Below are positions 50,918 to 62,179 of a stretch of 64,000 bases of DNA, piece after piece. Source of the DNA: Micromonospora profundi (GTDB taxonomy: Bacteria; Actinomycetota; Actinomycetes; Mycobacteriales; Micromonosporaceae); the NCBI RefSeq assembly GCF_011927785.1, contig NZ_JAATJK010000001.1:1116001-1180000 (forward strand). Direction: 5' to 3'. The notes beneath the pieces are model-generated. The model was not told the DNA's origin. It saw only the letters and a program-made list of their open reading frames with translations, and did no database searches. Each line of letters starts with the position of its first letter. Within the stretch, counting starts at the first letter, position 1. The position numbers were made by a program, and so were the translations under genes.

Positions 50918-51796
50918 ATGACCCGGGCCCCGGCTAACCTTTTGGCCGTTCGAAGCCTGCTCCTCACCCATCTGGACGTCGACCCGAAGACCTCCCGCGC
51001 CGCCGACCTGGAGCCGGCCGAGGTCGGGATCGTCGGTGACCCGGCCCATCGCGGTGGCTACCACTGCGGATCGGACCGGGTGGTCACCAACGACTACTCG
51101 GTGGTGGAGTCGTCCCGGGACCGGACCGGCCTGACCCTCGACGCGGCGGCGCTTGACGTCGGCGGCTTCGAGGTCCGCTCCGGCGGCCGTACGCACACTC
51201 TGGCCAGCTTCTCGGCCTGGTGCGTGGGGCAGTGTGCCGCGAACGCGGCAGACACCCGGGACATCCGCGAAATCATCTACAGCCCCGACGGCAAGACCGT
51301 GAAGCGGTGGGACCGGCTCGGCAAGCGCACCACGGGGGACGACTCGCACCGCTGGCACACCCACTTCAGCTTCTTCCGTGACGCCATCAAGGCGGGTCGC
51401 GACCAGCGGCCCCTGTTCCGCCGCTATCTCAGCTCCATCGGACTCCTGGAGGACGACATGACCCCCGAAGAGCACAAATGGCTGGCCACCATCCACAAGA
51501 ACCTCACGGTCCTCGACGGTCGCAACCCGATCGGGCAGGTCTACCTGCGGCTGGCGGAGGGTCGGGACGACACCGGCGCTCCGGTGACCGGTCACCCGAA
51601 CCTCAAGAGCCTCGGCCTGCAGTTGACCGCGCTGCAGACCGCGCTCAGCTCGTTGTCGGGGCGTGACTTCACCGACGAGCCGGCGATCGTCAGGGGGGTG
51701 CTGGCCGGGCTGACGCCGGAGAAGATCGCCGCGGCCATCCCGCCCACTATGGCCAAGCAGGTCGTCGACGAGTTGGCACGCCGACTGGCCGCCTGA
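50918..51796 (+). CDS. Putative M15-like peptidase/endolysin-type protein
   Basis: 292 residues, no signal peptide. The N-terminal half resembles the zinc peptidase pattern of VanY/M15 enzymes: HRGGYHCGSDRVVTNDYSVVESSRDRTG would give the first His and Asp ligands (about residues 44-62), and SHRWHTHFSFF (about 144-154) the W-H-x-H ligand pair. The C-terminal half has a helical heptad-like stretch (NLKSLGLQLTALQTALSSLS) and ends EKIAAAIPPTMAKQVVDELARRLAA, a pattern common at the ends of actinophage lysins and tail proteins. No phage neighbours are present. The GGGGGA ribosome site is just upstream. Function is inferred, not certain. Confidence 0.6.
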   Translation: MTRAPANLLAVRSLLLTHLDVDPKTSRAADLEPAEVGIVGDPAHRGGYHCGSDRVVTNDYSVVESSRDRTGLTLDAAALDVGGFEVRSGGRTHTLASFSAWCVGQCAANAADTRDIREIIYSPDGKTVKRWDRLGKRTTGDDSHRWHTHFSFFRDAIKAGRDQRPLFRRYLSSIGLLEDDMTPEEHKWLATIHKNLTVLDGRNPIGQVYLRLAEGRDDTGAPVTGHPNLKSLGLQLTALQTALSSLSGRDFTDEPAIVRGVLAGLTPEKIAAAIPPTMAKQVVDELARRLAA

Positions 51797-51819
51797 GGTA
51801 GGGGGCCTCTACACAAGAT

Positions 51820-51865
51820 CCGCAACGACCATTGGGCAATAATCGTTGCGCAATGGTCGTTGCGG
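51820..51865. promoter_or_regulatory. Operator of the ArsR-MFS operon
   Basis: 15-bp perfect inverted repeat CCGCAACGACCATTG (51820-51834) / CAATGGTCGTTGCGG (51851-51865). The 16-nt centre contains another TCGTTGCG (51843-51850) half-site, so three copies of CGCAACGA/TCGTTGCG are present. It lies 17 bp before the ArsR-type ATG and is very probably its autoregulatory site. Confidence 0.7.
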
Positions 51866-51881
51866 GTGTGATGCTGGCGGC

Positions 51882-52457
51882 ATGGAGAGACCCGACGTAC
51901 GCCAGGTCACCGACTCGCGGGTGCTGGCCGCCATGTCCCACCCGCTGCGCCGCCGCCTGATGGACGTGCTCAAAGTGCACGGGCCGTCCACCGTCGGCAC
52001 GCTCGCCGACCGCACCGACCAGGCGCCCGCGAACGTCAGCCATCACCTCAAGGTGCTCGCCGCCGCCGATCTCGTCACCGAGGCCCCCGAGCTGGCACGG
52101 GACCGCCGCGAGCGCTGGTGGCAACTGGTCACACGGGGGGTGCGCTGGTCCAACACCGACTTCGACGCCGACCCGGCAGCCCGGGCGGTCGCCGACGCCG
52201 CCACCTCGCTCAACCTGGACCGGCACGTCGCCCTGGCCCGGGCGTGGCACGCCGCCGACGAGTCCGCGCAGGCCGCCTGGGCCGACGCGCCGTTCTCCAC
52301 CGACCGCTGGCTGCACCTCACGCCTGACGAACTGGCCGCGTTGAGCCGCGAGATGATCGAGCTGCTGGCGCGTTGGGGCGACCGTGACATCCCCGACGAC
52401 GGGGTCGATAGGCAGCCGGTGTTCGTGTTCGCCTACGGCGTGCCGGCCCGGCCGTGA
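51882..52457 (+). CDS. ArsR-like winged-helix transcriptional regulator
   Basis: 191 residues. N-terminal winged helix (TDSRVLAAMSHPLRRRLMDVLKVHGPSTVGTLADRTDQAPANVSHHLKVLAAADLVTEAPELARDRRERWWQLV, about 9-84) of the ArsR/HTH_20 type, followed by a ~100-residue helical domain. The metal-binding ELCV(C/D)CD motif of ArsR/SmtB is absent, so the effector is more likely an organic compound. It overlaps the MFS exporter gene by 4 nt (GTGA) and has a palindromic operator upstream: a self-repressed efflux operon. Confidence 0.9.
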   Translation: MERPDVRQVTDSRVLAAMSHPLRRRLMDVLKVHGPSTVGTLADRTDQAPANVSHHLKVLAAADLVTEAPELARDRRERWWQLVTRGVRWSNTDFDADPAARAVADAATSLNLDRHVALARAWHAADESAQAAWADAPFSTDRWLHLTPDELAALSREMIELLARWGDRDIPDDGVDRQPVFVFAYGVPARP

Positions 52458-53722
52458 CCACTGCCACCCGCACCGATCGCGAGCCGCCTGGCGGGCTGCT
52501 GCGGCACCGGGACTTCCGGCTGCTCTGGGCCGGCCAGGCGGTCAGCAGCGTCGGCAGCAACGTCACCACTGTCGCGCTGCCGCTCGTCGCCGTGGCAGTG
52601 CTCGACGCCGGCACCTTCCAGGTGGCGGTGCTCACCGCCGCCGCCTGGGCGCCCTGGCTGTTGATCGGGCTGCCGGCCGGCGCGTGGGTGGATCGACTGT
52701 CACGTCGACCGGTGCTTGTGGCCTGTGACGTGTTCTGCGCACTGGCGTTTCTCAGCGTGCCGCTGGCCGCCGTGGCCGACCTGCTCACGATCGGGCACCT
52801 GCTGCTCGTGGCGGCCACCGCAGGCACCGCCCGGGTGTTCTTCGAGACCGCCCACCAGGTCTACCTGCCGGTGCTGCTGCGCCCCGACCAACTGCCCGAG
52901 GGCAACGCGAAGCTGCACGGCACCCAGACCGTGAGCAACGTCGCCGGCCCCGGCCTCGCCGGCCTGATCGCCCAACTCGCCGGTGCCGTCACCGCGCTGC
53001 TGCTGGACGCGCTCACATTCCTGCTCTCCGCAGCCTTCCTGCTGCGCATCCGCACCGTCGAGACACGCCCCGACAGGCCGAAGACATCCCCGTCGCTGTG
53101 GCGGGACGTCGCCGAAGGACTGCGCTTCGTCGCCCGCGACCCGTACCTGCGGGTGCTGACGGTCTTCGGCGCGGCCAGCAACATCGGGCTGACCGGCTAC
53201 CAGGCGGTCCTGGTGGTGTTCCTGGTACGCGACCTGCGGCTCGCGCCGGGCGTGGTGGGCCTGCTGGTCGGTGTGATGAGCGCCGGCGGAATCATCGGTG
53301 CGTTGCTGGCCACCGTGGTGGGTCGGCGCTTCGGCACCGCGCGGGCCCTGCTGATCGGGGCGGTGCTCACCGGCCCGCCCGCGCTGCTCATCCCACTCGC
53401 CGGGCCCGGCACCGGGTTGGCCTGGCCGGCCCTCGGCGGCCTGCTGATCGGGCTCGGTGTGACCATCGGCAATGTGGTCAAGGGCAGCTTCCGGCAGACG
53501 TACACGCCGCATCACCTGCTCGGCCGCGTGACGGCGAGCATGCACCTGCTCAACTACGGCGCGATCCCGCTGGCGGCCGTGCTGGCCGGTGCCCTCGGGG
53601 CTCGATACGGCGCCGGGACAGCAATCAGCGCGATGACCGCCTGGTTGGCGCTCACCCCGCTGATCCTGCTGATCGGGCCAATCCGGAGGCGGCGGGACCT
53701 GCCCGCCGCCCCGGCGTCTTGA
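52454..53722 (+). CDS. MFS efflux transporter
   Basis: 422 residues, 12 predicted membrane segments, of the MFS_3/enterobactin-exporter-like group. LLRHRDFRLLWAGQAVSSVGSNVTTVALPLVAVAVL at the N-terminus, motif A-like GAWVDRLSRRPVLVACD, AHQVYLPVLLRPDQLPEGNAKLHGTQTVSNVAGPGLAGLIAQ, and GSFRQTYTPHHLLGRVTASMHLLNYGAIPLAAVLAG are hallmarks. A drug or small-molecule exporter controlled by the coupled ArsR-like regulator. The GTG start lies within a GTGA overlap. Confidence 0.92.
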   Translation: MTTATRTDREPPGGLLRHRDFRLLWAGQAVSSVGSNVTTVALPLVAVAVLDAGTFQVAVLTAAAWAPWLLIGLPAGAWVDRLSRRPVLVACDVFCALAFLSVPLAAVADLLTIGHLLLVAATAGTARVFFETAHQVYLPVLLRPDQLPEGNAKLHGTQTVSNVAGPGLAGLIAQLAGAVTALLLDALTFLLSAAFLLRIRTVETRPDRPKTSPSLWRDVAEGLRFVARDPYLRVLTVFGAASNIGLTGYQAVLVVFLVRDLRLAPGVVGLLVGVMSAGGIIGALLATVVGRRFGTARALLIGAVLTGPPALLIPLAGPGTGLAWPALGGLLIGLGVTIGNVVKGSFRQTYTPHHLLGRVTASMHLLNYGAIPLAAVLAGALGARYGAGTAISAMTAWLALTPLILLIGPIRRRRDLPAAPAS

Positions 53723-53731
53723 GTGCGCTGC

Positions 53732-53758
53732 GACGGCGGCCGGAGACCGACCGCCGTC
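53732..53758. terminator. Terminator between MFS and cspA genes
   Basis: GACGGCGG/CCGCCGTC stem extended by CG/CG, loop GAGA-like, between the convergent stops. Confidence 0.55.
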
Positions 53759-53770
53759 ACCGGCACGGAG

Positions 53771-53974
53771 CTACATCGGGCGGACGTTGTCCGCCTGCGG
53801 GCCCTTTTGCCCCTGGGTCACCTCGAACTCGACCTTCTGGCCCTCGTTGAGCTCCCGGTAGCCGCTCGAAGCGATGGCGGAGTAGTGGACGAACACGTCC
53901 GGCCCTCCACCGTCCTGCTCGATGAAGCCGAAGCCCTTTTCCGAGTTGAACCACTTAACCGTGCCGGTTGCCAT
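53771..53974 (-). CDS. cspA: Cold-shock protein
   Basis: 67 residues, one cold-shock domain: [69 protein letters not shown]1 (KGFGFI) and RNP2 (VFVHY) are intact. It binds single-stranded RNA and acts as an RNA chaperone. The ATG is preceded by GGGAGAGA. About 190 bp separate its start from the divergent methyltransferase start, enough for a structured 5' leader as in other csp genes, although no specific fold was identified. Confidence 0.96.
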   Translation of the reverse strand: MATGTVKWFNSEKGFGFIEQDGGGPDVFVHYSAIASSGYRELNEGQKVEFEVTQGQKGPQADNVRPM

Positions 53975-54167
53975 GCATCTCTCCCTGTTCAAAGCGGCTG
54001 ACCACCGACCTGTGGCCGATGATCGCCCGTACCTGTTCGACAGTAACGGGCGAAGCCCCGTTCTGCCGGCCGAAGTGCCGTAGGTCTTTGTGTGAAGTCG
54101 GGTGAACTCTGCGCGGCGGCATGTGAAACCCGCCCCCGCCATCCCCCACTGGGGCATGCTTGCGCCG

Positions 54168-54851
54168 ATGAAAGGTACCGCAGCCGCTGCGCTGTCCGAG
54201 CTGGAGCGCGAGATCGACGCGCCCGGCGACGGCCTGGACCGGCTCCGGTTGATGCCCACTCCGTTCGTCCCCGAGGTACGCCTGCACCTGGCCGAGGACG
54301 CCATCGTGTGGTGGGCCCGAATGGAGGCAGCGGTCGGTCACGCACTGCCCCCGCCCTACTGGGCCTCCGCCTGGGCCGGTGGCCAGGCCCTGGCCCGGCA
54401 CCTGCTGGACCATCCCGAACTCGCCGCCGGCCGCAGGGTCCTCGACCTGGCCGCCGGCTCGGGGCTGGTGGCCATCGCCGCCGCGCTCGCCGGCGCGGCA
54501 CGGGTCGTCGCCAACGACATCGACCCGTACGCCGTGGCGGCCGTCACGATCAACGCCCGCGCCAACCGGGTCGACGTCGACGCCAGCGGCGACGACCTGC
54601 TCGACGACGTCGACACCGAGGCGGACCTGGTGGTCGCCGGGGACGCCTTCTACAGCCGCGCCATGACGGCCCGGGTGCTGCCGTTCCTGCAACGGGCCGC
54701 CGCCGCCGGCGCCGACGTGCTCGTCGGCGACCCCGGCCGGGGGCACCTGCCGGCGGACGGGTTGACGGTGCTCGCCGACTACCCGGTGCCCACCACCGAA
54801 CCGTCGGTGGACTCGTCGCTGCGCCACGTACAGGTGCTGCGCCCCGCCTGA
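54168..54851 (+). CDS. Class I methyltransferase, ETFB-lysine/NNMT-like
   Basis: 227 residues. Motif [44 protein letters not shown] with the SAM-binding Gly-rich loop and acidic DID, then [83 protein letters not shown] and GDPGRGHLP are the pattern of METTL20/ETFB-KMT-like and PrmA-related enzymes. A bacterial relative methylates electron-transfer-flavoprotein beta subunit; the substrate here is unproven. ATG 54168 is chosen; ATG 54156 is possible. Confidence 0.82.
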   Translation: MKGTAAAALSELEREIDAPGDGLDRLRLMPTPFVPEVRLHLAEDAIVWWARMEAAVGHALPPPYWASAWAGGQALARHLLDHPELAAGRRVLDLAAGSGLVAIAAALAGAARVVANDIDPYAVAAVTINARANRVDVDASGDDLLDDVDTEADLVVAGDAFYSRAMTARVLPFLQRAAAAGADVLVGDPGRGHLPADGLTVLADYPVPTTEPSVDSSLRHVQVLRPA

Positions 54852-54933
54852 GGCCGCCTCAGGGGTGACCCCTAGGCCGATACCAGGGCACCGTGGGGGC
54901 TGCGACCGGATGTCCATCGTGGCCTGACGGCCA

Positions 54934-54939
54934 TAGCGT
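54934..54939 (+). promoter_or_regulatory. -10 element of the DedA gene
   Basis: TAGCGT followed by 7 nt and the ATG at 54947; no Shine-Dalgarno. Leaderless start likely. Confidence 0.45.
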
Positions 54940-54946
54940 ACGCAGC

Positions 54947-56203
54947 ATGACGCAATGGCTGGCTCAGGTCGGGGAACTGCCCATCGGTGTGCTGATGGGT
55001 GCCCTCGGGCTGGTCATGGTCTTCGACGCCGTACCGCTGGTGGGCGTCCTCGTCCCCGGTGACGTAGCGATCCTGGCCGCCGTCGGAGTGGGCCGACCGG
55101 CCACCGGGCTGGCCACCTTCGCGGCGGTGCTGACCGGCTGCCTGGCCGGCTGGTCGCTGAGCTTCCTCGCCGGCCGCCGGTACGCCGAACACCTGCGGCG
55201 CAGCCGGATCGGCACCTGGATCGGCGAGTCACGCTGGAGCGCGGCGGAGGGCATCCTGCACCGCGGCGGCGGCGCGATGTTGATGGTCGCGCCGTTCCTG
55301 CCGGTGTTCAACGCGCTGCTGCCCCTGGCCGCAGGTGGGCTGCGGATGTCGTACCGGCGGTTCCTCGCCTGCGCGACCATCGGCGGGGCGGCCTGGGCCG
55401 GGCTCTACCTGGCGCTGGGCACCGCCTCCCGGTCGCTGGCCGGGCTGCTGCCGGGGTCACCCAGCCCGCTGCTGGTCACCATGGCGGTCGGGCTGCTGCT
55501 GGCCGCCGTCGTGCTGCTGGGCGCGCGGCGGCGGCTGCGCGTGGTCCGAGTCGTCCCGCCGGCCCGTCCGGCGTCACCAGCCCCGGGCGCGCCACTGTGG
55601 CAGGGCCGGACGCTCCGCCGCGAGGGTGCTGTCGCTGCCGTGGCCCGGGTAGAACCACGTCTCGTCCGGGAGCCTGTCGAACAGCTTGTGCTCGACGTCG
55701 TCGATCAGCGCGGCGAAACGCTCCGGGTCCTTGTCGGTGTTGCCCACGCCACCCGGGAAGAGGCTGTCGCCAGTCCACAGGTGCGGGGTGCCGTTCGGGT
55801 CGCGGTAGAGCAGCGCGATCGAACCCGGCGTGTGCCCCTTGATGTGGATGACCTCCAGCGCGCAGTCACCCACAGCGACGGTGTCGCCGTCGGTGAGATG
55901 GTCGGCCTCGATCGGCAGCCCGGCGGCGTCGTCGGCGTGCACCAGCGCCCGCGCGCCGGTCTTGGCAACGACCTCCTCCAGCGCCACCCAGTGGTCCATG
56001 TGCTGGTGGGTGGTCACCACTGTGGTCAGCCCGCCGTCGCCGATCAACTCCAGCAACCGCGGCGCCTCGTTGGCGGCGTCGATGAGCACCTGGTCGCCGG
56101 TGTGGTTGCAGCGCAGCAGGTAGGCGTTGTTGTCCATCGGGCCCACCGACAGCTTGCTGATGGTGAGGCCGTCCAGCTCCCGTACCGCTGGTGCGCCGCC
56201 TGA
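54947..56203 (+). CDS. DedA family membrane protein with abnormal C-terminal read-through
   Basis: The first ~215 residues are a normal DedA protein: VMVFDAVPLVGVLVPGDVAILAAVGVG, GWSLSFLAGRRYAEHLRRSRIGTWIG, GAMLMVAPFLPVFNALLPLAAGGLRMSYRRFLACATIGGAAWAGLYLALG. After about nt 55570 the frame has no stop and continues for ~205 codons through the antisense strand of the MBL hydrolase gene, with a Val/Arg/Gln/His-rich translation that is clearly non-protein-like. Either the natural stop was lost by a frameshift close to the end of the DedA domain, or the protein really carries this tail. The DedA part should act in lipid-carrier or membrane homeostasis. Confidence 0.75.
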   Translation: MTQWLAQVGELPIGVLMGALGLVMVFDAVPLVGVLVPGDVAILAAVGVGRPATGLATFAAVLTGCLAGWSLSFLAGRRYAEHLRRSRIGTWIGESRWSAAEGILHRGGGAMLMVAPFLPVFNALLPLAAGGLRMSYRRFLACATIGGAAWAGLYLALGTASRSLAGLLPGSPSPLLVTMAVGLLLAAVVLLGARRRLRVVRVVPPARPASPAPGAPLWQGRTLRREGAVAAVARVEPRLVREPVEQLVLDVVDQRGETLRVLVGVAHATREEAVASPQVRGAVRVAVEQRDRTRRVPLDVDDLQRAVTHSDGVAVGEMVGLDRQPGGVVGVHQRPRAGLGNDLLQRHPVVHVLVGGHHCGQPAVADQLQQPRRLVGGVDEHLVAGVVAAQQVGVVVHRAHRQLADGEAVQLPYRWCAA

Positions 56204-56227
56204 GGTGACGTCTCCGGTGTAGGTCAT
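55574..56227 (-). CDS. MBL-fold metallohydrolase (glyoxalase II-like)
   Basis: 217 residues. Zinc-binding motif TTHQHMDHW (HxHxDH), later His in VIHIKGHTPGSIALLYR, Asp in LWTGDSLFPGG and His in WFYPGHGSDSTL complete the binuclear site. Similar to hydroxyacylglutathione hydrolase, but in an organism using mycothiol it more likely acts on mycothiol-linked or other thioesters. It is 7 bp downstream of a mycothiol-dependent-enzyme gene, supporting that view. The whole gene except its first codons lies antisense to the open frame of the DedA gene. Confidence 0.92.
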   Translation of the reverse strand: MTYTGDVTSGGAPAVRELDGLTISKLSVGPMDNNAYLLRCNHTGDQVLIDAANEAPRLLELIGDGGLTTVVTTHQHMDHWVALEEVVAKTGARALVHADDAAGLPIEADHLTDGDTVAVGDCALEVIHIKGHTPGSIALLYRDPNGTPHLWTGDSLFPGGVGNTDKDPERFAALIDDVEHKLFDRLPDETWFYPGHGSDSTLAAERPALPQWRARGW

Positions 56228-56234
56228 GAGGTGT

Positions 56235-56951
56235 CTATATCCATTCCGGTGGAGTTGGCAGTGGGCCGTCGGGTGCGACGGTGAGCGTGTGGCCGGAGTC
56301 CCGGCCGGTCAGCCAGGCGGCCAGGTCGGAGGCCGGCCCGCTTACTGTCGGCGCGCCGGCCCGGTCCCCGATGACGAGGTCGTGCTGGCTGCCGTCGAAG
56401 CGCAGCACCATCGACGGCGGGGTCGGCCCGTCGGCGTGATGGCTGGCCGCCTCGCGCAGCAGCCGGTGGGCGAACGCCTCCGACCAGTCACCGGGTCGGT
56501 AGTCGGCGGCCAGGTCGAGGTGGTGCACCTCGATCTCACGCAGGCGGCCCCAGACGAGCAGGGCGGCCGGCCACGGGCCTCGACGCGCGCGTACCGTCGC
56601 GCCCCACGCCGCCGCCGGCATCGCCTCGACCGCCTCGGCGAACCGGTCCGCGCTGCGCCGCAGGTCGTCCAGGTGCTCGGCGGGCGGACGGTCGGCCCCG
56701 GCCTCGATGTCCGCCGTACGGGCGGCCAGCGAGGCGTACATCGGCAGCGGCTCCCCGGTGCGGGCCGCCGTCAGCAGGTTGACGAAGCCGTCCGCGTTGC
56801 GGGCCAGATGCGCCAGCACGTGCCCGCGCGACCAGCCCGGCAGCAGCGACGCCGCCGCCAGGTCGGCGGCGTCGAACGAGGCGGCGGTACGCATCAGCCG
56901 TGTGGTGGCCGCGTCCACCTCGCCCATCAGCAGCAGCGGATCCGTGGTCAC
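56235..56951 (-). CDS. Maleylpyruvate isomerase family mycothiol-dependent enzyme
   Basis: 238 residues. MDMPI/DinB-like four-helix bundle: LAAASLLPGWSRGHVLAHLARNADGFVNLLTAA carries the first metal His, and RLREIEVHHLDLAADY the Glu and His that complete the zinc site. A C-terminal MDMPI domain follows (MVLRFDGSQHDLVIG, ASDLAAWLTGRDSG). Family members transfer or isomerise through mycothiol, the actinobacterial thiol. It forms an operon with the MBL hydrolase downstream. GTG start with a TAGGGT -10 6 nt upstream. Confidence 0.92.
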   Translation of the reverse strand: MTTDPLLLMGEVDAATTRLMRTAASFDAADLAAASLLPGWSRGHVLAHLARNADGFVNLLTAARTGEPLPMYASLAARTADIEAGADRPPAEHLDDLRRSADRFAEAVEAMPAAAWGATVRARRGPWPAALLVWGRLREIEVHHLDLAADYRPGDWSEAFAHRLLREAASHHADGPTPPSMVLRFDGSQHDLVIGDRAGAPTVSGPASDLAAWLTGRDSGHTLTVAPDGPLPTPPEWI

Positions 56952-56957
56952 GCGTCG

Positions 56958-56963
56958 ACCCTA
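56958..56963 (-). promoter_or_regulatory. -10 element of the mycothiol-dependent enzyme operon
   Basis: Minus-strand TAGGGT, 6 nt before the GTG at 56951. Leaderless start likely. Confidence 0.45.
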
Positions 56964-57128
56964 GCGGTCCGCTGGCGCGCCGTCGCTGGGGAAATCGCTT
57001 TCGGCGCGTCGGCAAGCGACCTACCGTCGGCGCCATACGCGGCACCGGACGTCGAACGGAGGTGGTGTTCATGCCGGACGTGGCACGCGTGTTCCGCCAT
57101 CACCAGCTTCGACACCGATGAGGATGAC

Positions 57129-58199
57129 ATGACAATCGATCTGACCGCCCTCGGCTGGGACGCCGACCGGGCGGAGTACGCCGCACGACGTGGCGAGCAC
57201 CACCCGGGCCGGGTCGCCCGGGTGGACCGGGGGGTCTGCACGGTGCTCACCGCCGCCGGCCCCGTCCGGGCCAGCCTCGGCCCGGCGGTGCTCACCACCG
57301 CCGCCCAGGATCCCTCCGCGCTGCCCTGCGCGGGTGACTGGGTGCTGCTTACGCACTGGCCGGACCGCCGGATCACGGTGGCCTGCGTGCTGCCCCGGCG
57401 GGCCGCGCTGATCCGCCGTACCGCAGGCAAGGACGCCAGCGGCCAGGTGCTGGCCGCGAACCTCGACGCCGCCGCGGTGGTCGAGCCCGTACACCCGGAG
57501 CCGGACGTCGGCCGTATCGAGCGGCTGCTCTCGCTGGCCCACGAGTCCGGCGCGCGACCGCTCGTGGTGCTGACGAAGGTCGACCTCGCGGCCGACCCCG
57601 ACGCACTGGCCCGCCAGATCGCCACTGTGGCGCCCGGGGTGCCGGTGCTGCCGGTAAGCGCCGAGCGCGGCGTCGGGCTGGAACCGCTGCGCGCCGAGGT
57701 GGCGCCCGGCCGCACGCTGGGCCTGCTCGGTCCGTCCGGTGCCGGCAAGTCGAGCCTGGTCAACGCCCTCGCGGGGACCGTGATGATGCCGACACAGGCG
57801 ATCCGGCGGGTCGACGGCAAGGGCCGGCACACCACTACCTGGCGGGCCCTGGTGCCGATCCCGGGCGGCGGGGCGGTGATCGACACGCCCGGCGTGCGGG
57901 CGGTCGGCCTGCTCGACGGCGTGGCCGGGCTGGACCGGGCGTTCGCCGACATCGCCGGGCTGGCGCAGGGCTGCCGGTACGCCGACTGCGGGCACGACGG
58001 TGAGCCGGCCTGCGCGGTCCGGGACGCGCTGCGTACCGGGGAACTGACCGCGCGGCGGTGGGAGAGCTGGCGGCGGTTGCAGGGGGAGGTGGCCCACGAG
58101 AGCCGGCGGCGGGAGTCGCGGCTGGCCGCCGAACGGCGCGGCGGTTGGCGCGCGGCCCGGCGCAGGGCCGTCCGCCCGCCGTCACCCGGCGGCTACTGA
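57129..58199 (+). CDS. rsgA: Ribosome small-subunit GTPase RsgA
   Basis: 356 residues. N-terminal OB-fold (about 25-110), then a circularly permuted GTPase: G4 [10 protein letters not shown] precedes G1 [17 protein letters not shown] (Lys207) and G3 [14 protein letters not shown]-terminal zinc knuckle follows, [20 protein letters not shown] (C-x5-C-x-H-x5-C-type pattern). RsgA checks late 30S maturation. The ATG at 57129 follows GAGGATGAC. An Arg-rich tail ([26 protein letters not shown]) is typical of actinobacterial RsgA and may contact rRNA. Confidence 0.94.
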   Translation: MTIDLTALGWDADRAEYAARRGEHHPGRVARVDRGVCTVLTAAGPVRASLGPAVLTTAAQDPSALPCAGDWVLLTHWPDRRITVACVLPRRAALIRRTAGKDASGQVLAANLDAAAVVEPVHPEPDVGRIERLLSLAHESGARPLVVLTKVDLAADPDALARQIATVAPGVPVLPVSAERGVGLEPLRAEVAPGRTLGLLGPSGAGKSSLVNALAGTVMMPTQAIRRVDGKGRHTTTWRALVPIPGGGAVIDTPGVRAVGLLDGVAGLDRAFADIAGLAQGCRYADCGHDGEPACAVRDALRTGELTARRWESWRRLQGEVAHESRRRESRLAAERRGGWRAARRRAVRPPSPGGY

Positions 58200-58388
58200 C
58201 GCGTGGCCCGGGCTGTCGGTCGATGCGGCCGACCGTGCTGAGCTGGGGGAATGTGCGGGCGAGGGAAACTGTCGTACCTCGGGGCTAGAGTTGCCGAGGC
58301 GCGTTTTCCGCGCCCGCACGACCGCTCGGAATCATCGCAGAGCGGGACAGAACCCTCCGCTTCACCTTCATCCGGGAGTACACGCACT

Positions 58389-61334
<2,946 letters not shown>

Positions 61335-61345
61335 CCGCACGTGTC

Positions 61346-61415
61346 GGGGGCGGGCTCCGGCGCTGGCTCGCGCACGCCGATCGCGGCGTGCGCGAGCCGG
61401 TCCGCTCCGCCCCCG
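61346..61415 (+). terminator. Two-tier terminator hairpin after uvrA
   Basis: Inner stem GGCTCGCGCACGCCG (61365-61379) pairs perfectly with 61384-61398 around an ATCG loop; outer GGGGGCGG / CCGCCCCC arms flank it. Starts about 12 bp past the uvrA stop. Confidence 0.8.
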
Positions 61416-61524
61416 TTCCATTCCCGAGTCGACCGATGCGGCGATGAACCATCCGGCACAGTTGCCCGTGTGGAGAAGTGTGGCCGGCTCTTCGGCCGGC
61501 CGGCGGGCTACAGAGAGGCGAGGC

Positions 61525-62013
61525 ATGAGTGACGATCAGGCGCTGACCGGTCCAGGTACGCAGACCCGACGGGCTCTGCTCACCGGCGTCGGGGCGGCCG
61601 GCGCAGCCGTCGTCCTGGCTGCCTGCGGCAGCGACGACACCGGCGACGGCGCCACCCCCGCCCCCACCAGCGGCGGCCCGGCCGTGCCGAGCACCGGCGA
61701 CGCCGGCGGCGGCAACCGGCAGGACGCCCAGTCGCTGGCCACGACCGCCGACATCCCTGTCGGTGGCGGCAAGATCCTCGCCGCCGAGGGCGTGGTGATC
61801 ACCCAGCCGACCGCAGGGCAGTTCAAGGGCTTCAGCCCGATCTGTACGCACCAGAACTGCCCGGTGTCGAACATCGACGGCGGCACCATCAACTGCACCT
61901 GCCACGGCAGCAGGTTCTCGATCGAGGACGGTTCGGTGAAGGCCGGCCCAGCCACCAAGCCACTGCCGCCCAAGAACATCAAGGTCACCGGGGATCAGAT
62001 CTCGCTGGCCTGA
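61525..62013 (+). CDS. Rieske (2Fe-2S) lipoprotein
   Basis: 162 residues. The Tat-type N-terminus TRRALLTGVGAAGAAVVLAAC combines an RR pair, hydrophobic core and lipobox, so the folded cluster protein is exported and lipid-anchored. After a Gly/Pro/Ser linker comes a Rieske domain: CTHQNC (C-x-H) and CTCHGS (C-x2-H), 18 residues apart, binding the 2Fe-2S cluster, followed by GSVKAGPATKPLPPKNIKV. Probably a small electron-transfer protein at the membrane; the partner is not in the window. The uvrA-Rieske-uvrC order is common in actinobacteria. Confidence 0.93.
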   Translation: MSDDQALTGPGTQTRRALLTGVGAAGAAVVLAACGSDDTGDGATPAPTSGGPAVPSTGDAGGGNRQDAQSLATTADIPVGGGKILAAEGVVITQPTAGQFKGFSPICTHQNCPVSNIDGGTINCTCHGSRFSIEDGSVKAGPATKPLPPKNIKVTGDQISLA

Positions 62014-62057
62014 TCGTCGGGTCTCGCCCCGTTGACGCGTACCCCAGCGGGTTGGGT

Positions 62058-62133
62058 TTGATCGACTCGCGGCCTGGGGCGTCGGGGTGTCCGGTGACCT
62101 GCGGACATCCCGACGCCCCGGACACGAGTGGAT
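62058..62133. repeat. Nested palindrome between the Rieske gene and uvrC
   Basis: Inner stem GGGGCGTCGGGGTGTCC (62076-62092) with 62103-62119 (one G.T), outer arms TTGATCGACTCG (62058-62069) with CGAGTGGATC (62124-62133, one mismatch). The outer end matches that of the 25210-25294 element. Confidence 0.65.
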
Positions 62134-62166
62134 CTAGTGCCGGCGGTGGGTGTCGGTGGTGCGGAC

Positions 62167-62172
62167 TAGGCT
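62167..62172 (+). promoter_or_regulatory. -10 element of uvrC, leaderless start
   Basis: TAGGCT followed by exactly 7 nt and the GTG at 62180; no ribosome site. Confidence 0.5.
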
Positions 62173-62179
62173 TGTCGGC

